Positions 33,648 to 45,150 of a stretch of 64,000 nucleotides of DNA are shown here, piece by piece. The DNA is from Larix kaempferi (Eukaryota; Streptophyta; Pinopsida; Pinales; Pinaceae), in NCBI GenBank assembly GCA_027924585.1, contig BSBM01000386.1:1722001-1786000 (forward strand). The letters run 5' to 3'. Position numbers and translations under genes: made by a program. Each line of letters starts with the position of its first letter. Position 1 is the stretch's first letter. The notes beneath the pieces are model-generated. The model did not search any database. It saw nothing but the letters and a program-made list of their open reading frames with translations, and was not told the DNA's origin.

Positions 33648-33979
33648 TTTGCAGAACAACAAATAAATCAAAATGTATGAAATAACGACAGAAGAAGGAG
33701 AAGAACGAACAAAACAAAACGCAGATCAACAAAAAGAAAATCCAAAAAAAAAGTTAGGCGAATTGACATCAGAAGAACGAGAAGAACAAAGAAAATGAAA
33801 TGTTGATCGACACAGAGCGTATCTAGAGATAAAGTTGAAGCAATTTACTCAATCCTTAATACTTATTACTTACATTATGATAATCCTCGTAAATGTATCT
33901 GTGTTTTCAACTTAACCTGTTCCTTACAATGCTGATCAAACTCCAGTTTTGTCTCACCGCCCACGACTGAAACCATCCG

Positions 33980-34128
33980 AGATCCAAATCCTAGGCTCTA
34001 TCAAGCACCGAGAGGGATCAAATATCCCGAGGTGCAAACCTCTTCTCAGGTATTGCACTCAAGGAGAGGTTTGCACCTCGGGAGATTTGATCCCTCTCGA
34101 CGCTTGATAGAGCCTAGGATTTGGATCT
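33980..34128. repeat. 64-bp-arm inverted repeat (hairpin)
   Basis: Arms 33980-34043 and 34065-34128 pair at about 61 of 64 positions around a 21-bp loop. The right arm stops 3 bp before the terminal CTGG (34132-34135). The motif CTATCAAGC(A/G)CCGA is shared with 16350-16368 and 48961-48980. Confidence 0.95.
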
Positions 34129-34449
34129 AGGCTGGTCTAATATAAAATAGTTAAATGATATTTTGAATTAAAAAAAACTATTTTAATAATAAATTGTTTA
34201 GAAACATTGTAAAAATTGAGTAATTTTTTTACAACCCATATAACTAATTGAAAGGGTAGAAACAATAGTCAGTGCCATATGCACAAACTAATAAAAATTA
34301 ATCCAAAGTGTGTGGGAATTCAATACTAAATAAAATTCCCCAAAATATTATAAATAATCATATACTTTAAAATTGGAAGTCAATACCACCATAAACATGC
34401 AAATACTATGTGAACACAAAATATTGTAATTGTTGAATTGAATAACATT

Positions 34450-37376
34450 GAGATACATTACTTGCAATGTTGTCGTGTAGTTTTTGCTCTACTGCAAATC
34501 AACGATTCTAGGGTTTGAGTTTTAGATTGTTCATCTTTACATTGACTGTTCTCATGGATCAAATTGGGGGAGGGAGTAAATATCCCTCTGACAAGGACAT
34601 CCTCGGTGCTCGAAAACCTTGGGGAACCTTAAATTGAAACCTCGGTAAAGGAAAAGAAGGTGTGGATACCATTGCAAGTGAAACGAGAGGTGTGGGGAAC
34701 CCACATCCTAAGGAGTATCGAGATGAAGGAAAGGATGACTTGTAGTACTCTCTAGAAGTTATAGCGGAACCAAGGAAGGTGCATCCCAAAGATTGAGACG
34801 ATTCCCAAGTGAGATAACCTCTAATAAAATTGATGAGTACATACATTATATGTAGGATCATGCCATTATAATGAATTTCATGGGTATTTGATTGTTTGAT
34901 AAAGCCCTAATTTGGTGGATTAAAACCAAGTGCAAGGTAAAAGTCCAGGTGGATTTGAAGATAGGATTTAAGGGCTTTCACTACAATTTTTTCCAACTTA
35001 GAGGATAAGAAGAGAGTATTTTAAAATGGGCCCTATTTCTTTAACTCAACAAGGCTTTACCTTAGATTTTGGACCGATAATTTTAGTCTAGAAAAATAGG
35101 ATTTCTCTGCTTCCCTCATCTAGATCAAGCTCTTCTCCCTTCTGCAGGAGTATTTGGGTGAAGAGACCCTTGGCAATATATTAGGCACCTTCTTCAACAC
35201 AAACAAAGAGACCCTTGGAAATATATTTAAGCTCATATCTTGGAATATTAAGGGTATTAATAGGAAAAGAAAACAAAGAATGCTTAGAAATAAGATTCAA
35301 GCATAAAAATTGAACATTCTTATGTTGCAGGAAACCAAATGTACTAGTGAAATGCTCTGTCAAATAACAAGATATTGTTGGAAATGAAGTAAGTTAATAG
35401 AAACATATGTGAAAGGGACCACTTAGGGATCACCGTCTCATGATATCCAAGAATAATCACGTTGAAGGACTTATTTTCTACTGGCAGAACAATCTCATCC
35501 AAATTCCACATCACAAGGACAACCACCATCAATATCATAATGAACGTCAATGGACCTTACATCCCAGAGGACAAAACTCACCTTATTCAATTGATTTAGG
35601 GTATCCATGCTCTTACATCGATGCTATTACAACAAACCACCAATGGATCATGGGAAGAGACCTCAATATTATTACCTCCCTCATGGAAAAAAGGGCGGGG
35701 TTTGTAAATTGGAACCTACTGATGAGATTTTCGAAGAAGTCATCCAATCCCTTAACACAGTAGATGTTGAAACTATCAATGGGAGTTTCATGTGGAATAA
35801 TCTAAGGGGAGGAACTCAACACGTTGCCTCAATATTGAATCATTTTTTTTTTTTTTTTTATATCTCAGAGAATATACTAACCTAGGGTCTCATGATTGAA
35901 GTTTCTATTCTCCCTTTCTTGGGGTTAGACCACTAGGCCATTTGTCTTTAAATGGAGATGGATGATTAAGCCAAAAATTGAGCTTTTTGATTTGAATTTT
36001 TTTGGCTTGAGCATTGAAACTTTCAAGGAAACATTACCCAATGGTAGAAAGAAGTGAAAATATGTAGGGGTAATAAAATGTATAGATTTCAACAATATTT
36101 AAAGAATCTTAAAAACAGGCTCAATATTTGGAATAGGGAATTTTTTGTGAATATATTTCAAGATAAGCATGTGCTTGAACACCAAATGGAGTAAACCCAC
36201 CAACACATAATTCTAAAATAAAGAATTGAGAAACTCATAGAGGAAGAAATATCCTTGCGAACCAAAACAAATCTTCATAATTGTCAAGAGGAGACTTTGT
36301 GGATGCAAAAATATTGAGTTCGTTGGTTGAAGGAAGGTGAAAGAAAGTTCTGATTCTTTGACAATTTGATGGTACAACATGGACATTGCAATAATATAAC
36401 ATGCGTACAAGAGCCTTAAGGAAATACCTTTACACACTACGAGGACATGGAGAGAGAGATCTTAAAACCTTTTATCATATGCCATTGTTAGAGCCACAAG
36501 GGGATAGGATAAAAGCTATTGAAAGGATTACACAAAACATTCATAGACTTGTCATCATCAACCATAAGGACATATTATGGAGATGAATGATGGGAAATTG
36601 CCATGATTGGATGGTCTTATGACAGATTTATTTCATGCATGTTGTCCAGTGATAAAAGTGGAGGTATGGGAAGTAGTGGAGGAATCATGAAGTTTGAAAG
36701 AATTCCTTCCAGCCTTGAGCTCCACCTTCCTAATGTTAATCCCCAAAGAGGAAAAAGCCAACAATCTAGGTAAATTTCACCTTGTTTCCTTATGTAATGT
36801 TATCTATAAAATCATTACAAAGGTTATAATGAATCATCTCAAATCCCTCCTACCCAATTTAATCTCTTCAAAGCAATATGGGTATGTGGAGGGTAGGAAA
36901 ATTCTAGATGGATCTATCATTTCCCATGAAACAATACATTCCTTGTGAAGCCTCAAGAAACCAGGAATGAGCATAAAATTGGACATGTCAAAGGCCTCCG
37001 AAAAGATAAGTTGGGGTTATAAACAATAGATTTTACTAGCCTTTGATTCTTAGAAGAATAGGAGAATTGGATCCTAGCTCTTATTTCTTTATCCTTCTAT
37101 TCCATTTTGATCAATGGCTCTCCCTCTTCAACTTTTACCCCATCAAGAAGTATTCAGCAAGACGATCCTCTTTCTCTATTTCTGTTCATCCCGATGGCTG
37201 CGGGCCAAGGTAGGTCGATTAAGGTAGTTATTAATGAATGAAAAATCAAAGGAATTAGGCTCTACAAAAATGAGATGACCTCTTCACACCTCCAATTCAT
37301 TTATGACACAATGCTAATGGGTAACCCCTTAGTATGTGAATCCAAAAACATCAAAAACATTCTCAATGTTGGAATA
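34450..37376 (+). pseudogene. Decayed L1-type LINE, truncated by a Copia LTR
   Basis: An ORF1 start at about 34555 (MDQIGGGSKYPSDKDILGAR), DUF4283 remnants at 34820-35210 (IDEYIHY, GLYLRFWTDNFS-like), then directly ORF2 endonuclease from about 35228 (LISWNIKGINRKRKQ, LMLQETK; GRDLNIITS at about 35652) and RT from 36694 (LIPKEEKA, LVSLCNVIYKIITKVIMNHL, YGYVEGRKILD, later QFIYDTMLMG in place of FADD). The C-terminal half of ORF1 is missing, so the DUF4283 segment runs straight into the endonuclease. Many stops and shifts. The 3' portion is cut off where the LTR begins. Confidence 0.75.
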
Positions 37377-37882
37377 TATTATATTATTTGGAAGGTAATA
37401 ATGTCTTTGTATTATGTCGGAAGTTATTCACAATCTTATGTAAAAGAGTAATACATTATATCCCATATTCATTATGGTAAAGTATACTCTTAATATCCAT
37501 TGTTATATAAAGAGATGTTATTATGGAGAATTATATTATCCCACATGCAATATGCGAGAGTAATTCCTCCACATCTTTTGGTATATAATAGTGTCAAGGG
37601 AGTCACATCAGTGATATCATTGAAGTCATTCATTATATGATACTGTGCTCACAATCTCTCTTCTATATTGTATTGGGGTTATTTGTAGTTTCTCTCTTGT
37701 AAGATTGAAAGAGATTTCTGGAGATAATAGAAGACAACCTTCCCATGGACATAGCCCAATTGGGTGAACCACATATATCTGGTGTATTCTTTTCCTTGTT
37801 CTCTTTCTGTTCTTATTTATGTTGATATGTTATTGACTTCTTAGATAGGTAAGCTAGTTTAGCTATATCTATAACTCTGACA
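37377..37882 (+). mobile_element. 5' LTR of a Ty1/Copia element
   Basis: About 506 bp starting TGTTGGAATATATT and ending CTGACA, directly followed by a methionine-tRNA primer-binding site. It contains a TGGACATAGCCC..GGGTGAACCACATA block typical of plant Copia LTR R/U5 regions at about 37738-37772. No 3' LTR is present in the window. Confidence 0.75.
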
Positions 37883-37894
37883 TGGTATCAGAGC
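37883..37894 (+). other. Primer-binding site (initiator Met tRNA)
   Basis: TGGTATCAGAGC, the standard plant Copia PBS, immediately 3' of the LTR. Confidence 0.9.
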
Positions 37895-38621
37895 TGGTTG
37901 CCATGATCTAGCACCTTCTATAGATTTTAATTAATAAATATTATCATATGGGCATTGTTTATTTCTTGTAGATTTTCTTTCTATCTGGTAGCCATTAGGA
38001 TTCTCTTCATATCTCGGCATGTTTCTGCGGTTTTTTTACTCCTAACCCTAACTTTGTTGTGTATATTTTTGCATATTTTTTTCAAGGGTCTCTTGATATA
38101 TTTTTTTTTGTAGATCTATATGATTTTTGGATTCTCCTCAAGGAGATCTATCTTCCGGTTGTTAGATCTGTTTTTTTTTTCCAAGTTTGGTATATTTTTT
38201 GCAAGTTTCCATCAACAGCTTAATCAGCACTGTTTTCAGCCTAAAACTAGACACCCGCGACTTTTTCTTCGCAGACAGCGCGCGTAACCACAACTTGCCC
38301 TACTGCGAACCCGTGAGTACCTTTGCAGAACCGCAACATTTTATTTTACAAACCCGTGCACCCACGGCTTGATCTACTGTAAAACCACGAGTAACCCGCA
38401 ACTGTTTTGTGAAAAACCCACGAGTATTAGATCTACTCGCGAGTTTACTGTGGCAAACCCGCGAGTGAATTTTCTTTTAAGGGTCCATAAGTAAAGTTTA
38501 TGTTTCTTACCGTATTTCTTTAGATCAACACAATAAAGTGTATCAATTTTCTGTTATTCACCTTTTTCTCTTGTCATTTCTAGCATTTGGGTTTAATTTT
38601 CTTGTCAATATTTCTATCATT
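37895..38621 (+). other. Copia leader with CCCGCGAGT-type repeats
   Basis: Non-coding leader between PBS and gag. From about 38245 to 38470 it repeats short words such as ACCCGCGAGT, CCACGAGTA and TGATCTACTG, a GC-richer island in AT-rich DNA. Confidence 0.6.
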
Positions 38622-41372
38622 ATGAATTCAGAAGTAGCTTCTGTTCCTGAACTTTTTGGTCCTAACTCTCTTGCATGGAAAAGAAAAATGATTGATGTTC
38701 TCAGGAGTAAGAATCTATGGAGGATTGTTAATGGTGAACACAAGAAACCTGTTGATGCTAAAGATGTGGATATATGGGAAGATAAATGTGATCAAGCAAG
38801 AGGGCTCATTGGCCAATGGTTTCAGATAGTCTTCAGGTAAGTATTGAGGCAGAAGACAACCCGATTGAGGTATGGAAAACTATTGCTTCTTTATTTGATA
38901 AATCTGATGATGTTTATGCTTATTACCTTGAAAATAAGATTTTTGAGCTAGATCCTACTAACTTTGAAAGAGTAGAATTATATCTTGCTAAAGTGAAAAC
39001 TTTAAATAAAAAATTAAATAATTGTGGTAAAGATTACAAGAAGACATAAACTGCTCTTATAATTATTGTAGAACAAAAATTGCCATCTTGTTTTGACATG
39101 TTCATCCAAACTAGGAATAGGGCTCTTGAATTGTCTCAAAATACCACGAAACCTACTTTTGATGATTTTTGTAAAGGGTTGATTAATGAGAAAGAAAGGT
39201 TGATTGTTTCAGGACAAGTCTCACCTAATAAGGCTCTTAGGGCACATACTAAGAATCCTAAGAAATTTTTTAATAATGCTAAAGGTTCTTGTTCAAATCA
39301 TACTAATAGATTTGGTTATGCTTATAATGCACATCATGAAAATAGTAAGAAAAAGAATGTGTATGATCCTTGTAAGCATTGTGGTAAAACTAACCATCCT
39401 GAAAAGAATTGTTTTAAAGCGAAACGTTTAATGTCTAAGGCTAAAAAGAAAGGTTCTGATGAATCACAAGTGGCTTTATGTGCATCTGTTGTTTCGTCTA
39501 GTAGTTCTTCTTCTAATGTGGAATGGATAATGGATTCTAGTGCTTCTAAACATATGACTGGTAATGCTTCTTTATTTACATCTTATGACAATAATAAATA
39601 CAAATCTCAAAAAGTATCTATAGGTGATGGTAAACAACTTTCTGTAATTGGTTCTGGTAATGTTAATGTTGCTAATGGTCAATTGGAAGATGTTTTTCAT
39701 GTTGAACACATGCCTATCAACTTGCTTTCTATTTATCATGCATGTCAAAAAGGATATAAATTTGAATCTTGGCCTGATAAATATGTCCTTAAAGATATCA
39801 ACCATAATTTTAAAGTAGTTTCTTCTGGTCCTGTTGATCATACTGCTGGTTTATATAAATTTGCTGGTTTTAATTCAACTAAAAGACAACACTTTTATTC
39901 CTATGTTTCTCATGCTGATGAACTAAGTAAATTATGGCATGAAATATTGGGTAATTTGAATTATGGTAAAATGCAAATGTTAACTAAAATGGTACATGGC
40001 TTGCCTAATATTTCGTCTACTAACGATGTTTGCAAAGGTTGTGTACTTGGTAAACATCATAGAGAAATGTTTGATAAAGGTAAAACTTGACGTGTTAAAG
40101 AACCTTTGCAATTAATTCATAGTGACATTTGTGGTCCTCTTGAAATTCTTTCTATATCTCATGCAGTATATTTTCTTACTTTTATTGATGACTTTAGTAG
40201 AAAGTCATGGGTTTATTTTTTGAAAAATAAAAGGACACTTTTTCTAAGTTTCAAGCATTTAAATCCTTGGTTGAAAATGATTCTGGTAAAATAATTAAGA
40301 CTTTGAGATCTGATAATGGGGGGATTTTGTTAAGGAATAATTTGAAGTTTTTTATTATCTAAACATGGAATTCAACATCAAAAGTCTGTTCCTTACAGAA
40401 CTCAACAAAATGGTGTTGCTGAAAGGAAAAACAAAACTTTAGTTGAAATGGCTAGATGTATACTTTATTCTAAAGGATTACACAAGAAATTTTGGGTTGA
40501 AGCCATCAGTTGTGCTAACTTTATTTTAAACAGAGTTCCTACAAAAGCTGTTAAGCATGTTACCCCTGAGGAAAAATGGAATGGTAGAAAACCATATATT
40601 AGTAACTCTAAGGTGTTTGGTTGTGAATGTTGGGCTCATATTCCTAATGACAAACGGAAAAATTTAGAACCCAAGTCTCACAAGTGTATATTCATTGGTT
40701 ATGCTGAGGATTCCAAGGCTTACATGTTATTTGATCCTTCTAATCAGAGTGTCATAATCCGAAGAGATCAATTTACTGAAGTCTCTCCACCACCTGAGTT
40801 TGTAGAACCTCATGTTACCCTGAATATTCCATTGTCTCCTGTTACTCCTTCCAGTTCTGTTCCTGTTGTTGATCTTAGTTCACCCTCTTCTTCAAGTATT
40901 CCACCCGAATGTCTCGAAGCTCCTGATGTGACTTCTGTTCCTTCTAACCTTCCTATTTGGGCTCGAAAAAATCTTGAATCTGCAGGTAGTGAGATCGATG
41001 ATCCTTCCGATACTCATAGAACTAGATCTAACTTTGCTCTTATGACCAAAGTTTTGGCCACAGATGATCCTACTTCTTATGCTCAAGATAAGGGTAAACC
41101 TCATTGGGAACAAGCTATGTCTGCTGAGTATGATTCTCTTATGAAGAAAAATACTTGGTCCCTTGTTTCTCTTCCTTCAGGAAAGAATTTAGTTGGTTGT
41201 AAATGGGTTTATAAAACTAAGTTTACTGCATAAGGACAAATTGAAAAATATAAAGCTAGATTAGCTGCTAAAGGTTTTAATCAACTTGAAGGTATTGATT
41301 ATAATGAAAATTTTTCTCCTGTTGCTAAAATGAATACAATAAGAACCATCTTATCTCTTGCTGCATCTTATC
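38622..41372 (+). pseudogene. Copia gag-pol, truncated in the reverse transcriptase
   Basis: gag starts MNSEVASVPELFGPNS at 38622, with a frameshift near 38815 and a TAA at 39047. CCHC knuckle CKHCGKTNHPEKNC at about 39373-39414. The protease motif reads WIMDSSASKHM (about 39523), where DSG(A) is expected, so the third position is changed. The GAG-pre-integrase segment has LWHEILGNLNY, with Asn replacing the usual His, and CKGCVLGKHHR. Integrase core: IHSDICGP and FIDDFSRKSWVYF (about 40116-40220), a shifted stretch, then QQNGVAERKN and the C-terminal part to 41233. RT opens with TWSLVSLPSGKN and [11 protein letters not shown]-like residues and stops abruptly near 41372. The catalytic YVDD region, RNase H and 3' LTR are absent. 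The element cannot be autonomous. Confidence 0.88.
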
Positions 41373-41374
41373 TG

Positions 41375-41530
41375 GGACTCATTTGATGTCCCCATCGGGT
41401 TAGCTCCGTAATCAGAGCGAACGGGGTGCGGCCCCTTCGGGTGGGCCCCCTGTGATTTCTTACTGTGGATGTAGCAGCCCCGCCGGGAGGTTTGTGAACC
41501 ACATGTGAAAAAATATATTGATGATAATGA
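41375..41530 (+). other. GC-rich segment, possible foreign LTR fragment
   Basis: Replaces the rest of the Copia RT. Contains GCGGCCCCTTCGGGTGGGCC and later GTGGATGTAGC..GGGAGGTTTGTGAACCACA, whose second half resembles the U5 motif in the LTR at 37738. Possibly the U5 of another Copia LTR, deposited by recombination or a nested insertion. Confidence 0.35.
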
Positions 41531-42075
41531 TGAAGATGGTTATTAATGTTCATTGAGAGTAGCTTTGTTTTATTGGACTTTAATAAAGGTAAGGAATTAC
41601 TTGGTTTCTTTTAGAGTTTTATTTTTGTGCTCGATCTTTTTTTTTAGAGAAGCATTCCTAAATCAACATAGTTTTAATGAGTTAAAATGTTAGGGAGGTT
41701 GGTATTATAACAAATATTTTGAAATTTTGATTTTATGTGGTTTTACTCATGACATTCTACAAGAAAGTGTTTTTCATGTTCAGTCCTATTAGTGTCACAA
41801 ATGTGACAAATTATTTCGAGCCACGACATTTTAGGAATGGTCAAATGCTTGATTTCACTATGGAGCTCACAATATTTTGTTCTAATTTTAGCGATGCTGA
41901 TTTTCTTCTTACACTAGTTGAAATAGAGATACACTCTTGAAAATCTAGATTAGGGTTGATTACCTCCTTATGGCATCTTAATTTTCTTTTATCCTCTATT
42001 TCTTTATCACACTACAATTTATCCTTAAATTTAGATGTAATAATATTTTTAATATTATTGTTATTATGTAGAGTG
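41531..42075. other. AT-rich DNA, no supported gene
   Basis: A 67-residue frame at 41737-41940 has no recognised domain. Confidence 0.4.
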
Positions 42076-42079
42076 AGCT

Positions 42080-42892
42080 CTACGTTGATTTCCCAATGAT
42101 TTAGCCAAGACTTGACATCTCTATGCCAATCCTGCTTGAGTCACAAGTGGTTTTTGCTAGAGTGTGAAGAAATATCTTAAGGATTCCCTTGTCTTCCATG
42201 CTATTTATCTTGTTCTTGTACATTAGGTACCTATTCATGGCCATGCTCTCAATAGGGTAAATACTTGCTTCTATGAGGATGATAGGGTGTATTGCTTTAA
42301 ATTTTGAGATTATAAGTTGTAAAGTGATTTTGGTTTTGCTCTATTTTTCTACACAATTCTTTATAGATAATGCAATCCAAAATTGTACAACCATATTGGA
42401 TAACATGATTAACATGCTTCTCAAAGAGGACTTTCTTCTTATCCCAAAGCCAAATGTATGTTGATTTACAACTATTTCCATGTCCATAACAAGCTTCCCA
42501 TCTTCCATTTATAATATTCTCAATTTTATAGTTTTAATTAAGCGTGTGATGAAGATTGATTCAAAGATATTTGTATGAAGTCACTTCCTCCAAGTTGTTG
42601 TTTTCATACACAAAATTAACATAAATGATCTTTTTGGTTTTGATTATCATAACCTTTGTTTTTTCCGTGTTAACAATCATACCCATGTTAGAGCAAAAAT
42701 ACTTGAGATGTTTTAGTTGCTTGTCAAGATCACAAGGAATCCTCACCATAAGAACAATACCATCAACGTAAAGAAGACGGATGATGACTATACCACTTAG
42801 ATTCATGCTGACACAATCCACTTCTTCCAAACAATACTCTAACTTATTAAGATATATGTCAAAAAGATAAAAGAAAAGGAGAAAGCTTACTT
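42080..42892 (-). pseudogene. RTE-like LINE reverse transcriptase remnant
   Basis: Minus-strand translation gives the palm motif LLYVDGIVLM (YADD expected), then QLKHLKYFCSNMGMIVNTEKTKVM, ending the 89-residue open frame at 42561-42830. Below that, across stops, come NGRWEACYGHGNSCKS, WDKKKVLFEKHV and CRKIEQNQ, then SWLNHWEIN near 42100. This series is characteristic of RTE-type non-LTR elements, unlike the L1-type LINEs elsewhere in the window. Both catalytic Asp positions are altered or lost and the endonuclease is missing. Confidence 0.65.
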
Positions 42893-43360
42893 AGCTTCTA
42901 TATTGCATTGAACATTTTTTCATTTTTATTCTACTAATAATAATAACTTTATTTAATTTTATGATATAATTTGTTTTCAATACTACTTAATTTTTATCTT
43001 TAATACTTCTATTTTCACTATATTAAAATATACAAAAATAATATTTATTTACCTAATAAACTTATCAATATTCAATCCTAAGCACCTATCACCATCCTAA
43101 AATCCCCCCCCTCTTAAAAATATATCCTTAAAAATCCATACTCCCTATGCATAAAGAGACCTCTCCAAATGTATGATTTTAAAACAAGGGATATGTCACA
43201 AAGTGGCTTGTCCATGCTTTAAAAAATAATTAAATTTAAAGTGGCTTGTCCATGCTTTAAAAAATAATTAAATTTAAAGCATTTAGTCCCTGCTTTAAAA
43301 AAAACTAAATTTAAAGCATTCATTAAGAAAAATAGTGAAGGGAAATAAGCTATCACTACT
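42893..43360. repeat. AT-rich DNA with a 38-bp tandem repeat
   Basis: AAGTGGCTTGTCCATGCTTT occurs at 43201 and 43239, with a third diverged unit following (GCATTTAGTCCCTGC). No coding. Confidence 0.7.
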
Positions 43361-43823
43361 ACATGGAGGGGCGTTTTGAGACATTTGTTTGAGATGAAAT
43401 TATAATTTCGTCTTAAATTATGCTACTTCATTTTATTTTATTTTTAACTAATATTTTGGATGGAAAATTTATGCTGGGAAAAGATGATAATGAATGCTAG
43501 GAAAAGGTAATAACTAGTGCTGGGAAAAGGAAGTTGCGACTTGCGCGAATGGAAGAAAAGGTAAATACTCAGGAAACAATAACTAGGGTTTGGAATGTGG
43601 AGCAAAGATACATAATTCTAGGTAGTGCAAGCATGAGGAAATTGAAGACAAGTAGGTGATGCCGGGATGACAACTTGGTCTTGCTGAGGTAAAGGGGATT
43701 TGGGTTTCTTTAAGTTTTTGTTTCAGTAAAATCCACATTTTCTAAAACAATTTCCCCTTTCAGTTTCTTGGTTTTGGTCTTGCCCTTGATTCTCTTTGGC
43801 ATAATATCCTAAGAAATCAGCCC

Positions 43824-44261
43824 CTAATTTCTTTGATTCAAATCCCCATGAATTCTACCTCCATTACTTGAGAATTCATTTTCTCTCCTCTTGCACATGG
43901 AAACCCTTTGATAGGAAGTTTTATTTTGCTTTCCCTTAAAAATAGGCTGGAGGGGACAAACCCTAACCCCATTCCCCCCACCCTTCAATTTGGAATTTCC
44001 ATGCTCGTCCATGAGCTTGGATTCCATGATCCATATTTTTCCCACAAAAGCTGAATAGAAAACCAAAATATTCACCAACGCCATGATATTCACTGCAAAT
44101 CCATGTGAGAAGTCCACAATCCCCAATTTTCCCGAACCTACAGAACCCTTCAAAGCCTTAATCTTAATACCCGCTTGGTTAAACTTGAACTCCAACCTAG
44201 ATTCAAACTTGTACTTGGATAAAATATTGAGGCCCTGAGAACCATTTGAGATCCGACCCAA
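43824..44261 (-). CDS. Unassigned 145-residue open frame
   Basis: Begins MGRISNGSQGLNILSKYKFE, with a Gly/Lys-rich middle and a basic end. It matches no family I know. Frames continue with shifts on either side (for example HPIDPKRPPELWFL upstream near 44300), so it may be a decayed retroelement ORF. Codon usage is not decisive. Confidence 0.25.
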   Translation of the reverse strand: MGRISNGSQGLNILSKYKFESRLEFKFNQAGIKIKALKGSVGSGKLGIVDFSHGFAVNIMALVNILVFYSAFVGKIWIMESKLMDEHGNSKLKGGGNGVRVCPLQPIFKGKQNKTSYQRVSMCKRRENEFSSNGGRIHGDLNQRN

Positions 44262-44299
44262 TCGAGCATTGTCGTTATAAAAACCACAGCTCTGGTGGC

Positions 44300-45150
44300 C
44301 TCTTTGGGTCTATTGGATGGCTCAAAAAATAACCAGCAATAACCTATGATAGAATAGAGAAATACCCAGCAGAACTATGTTAGACAAGAGAAGAAATATG
44401 GTGTGATCGTCTACCCAATGCTTCCAAGCATGTTTACTCAGTGTTTTGCTCGACATGTTCTACAAGTGATCTTTGTTAGCATGTTCTGTGTTTGGTGTGT
44501 TATGTAAGTCATTGGGTTTCCTCATTAGCAAGATATTTTGAAAGCCACATTCTTGGGAAGAGATGTTTGAGTTGGTTGAACTTTGTGCATTTGCTGTAAA
44601 GGATGATATCAGAGACAATGTGGACAAGGAGTGTGACAAGCATTCACACTCATCAAAAAATGGATGATTACTTCAATTTGCACTATTTAGAACATTTGAA
44701 AGACACAAGGTATGGAAATCCATGCTTAATTTCTCTCCCCGTTGGCTGTGTTTTTCTATATTTTCTTTGTTTTCAACATTTTCTTCCCTTGTCTTTGTGA
44801 TTACAACATATTTTTCTCTCTTATATTTAATTATTTCACTTTTTCATAGAAAGAGTTATTACCAGTTACTATGATTTTTTGTTGTTGTTGTTGTGATATT
44901 AATTTATTTAAATTTTTTCATAGCTAATTAACTCTATGGGTGCATCTTTATGTTATGTTTATATTCCATGTTTGAAAAGGGTAAAGATGATAATAACATG
45001 ATAGCAGTTTTGCTAAATCGTTTAAGCATTGTGTGGTTAAATAATTTGGATTTGATTGTATGTACACAAAACAATAAATGTTCTATTGTATCTCCTCATG
45101 TCAAAACTATGCACTAGGATGTTAGGGGCATGCCATTGCAAGCCTATACT
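44300..45150. other. No supported gene
   Basis: Short frames only, including 44603-44800 with no domain. Confidence 0.4.

Larger units (their letters stand above)
32515..33850. repeat. About 605-bp tandem duplication
   Basis: Two diverged copies: TATATGTTAATG at 32629 and 33234, plus the ORF starts at 32674 and 33279, all offset by 605 bp. Each copy contains an untranslated-looking lead (GATGCATAAATTTT) then a basic repeat ORF. Confidence 0.85.
30789..34135 (+). mobile_element. 3.35-kb Helitron-like element
   Basis: Starts TTGCGC after a host A and ends GGCTGG before a host T, matching the ends of the 580-bp insertion at 16326-16905. From 5' to 3': a short GCGC/GCGC subterminal pair, CCCAATATGAGGGAGATC, three 65-bp TGTAACG repeats, a TATA-like site, a GC-rich minisatellite, a SINE-like insertion, two copies of a 27-residue-repeat ORF, then a 64-bp-arm hairpin directly before CTGG. 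No Rep or helicase domain is present, so it would depend on another element. Boundaries rest on similarity with the smaller copy; no empty site is available here. Confidence 0.55.

Noticed and set aside
32668-33732. Phe/Leu/Ser-rich minus-strand frames that look membrane-like
   Set aside because: They are the complement of Lys/Glu/Arg-rich repeat codons; the hydrophobic pattern is an antisense artefact.
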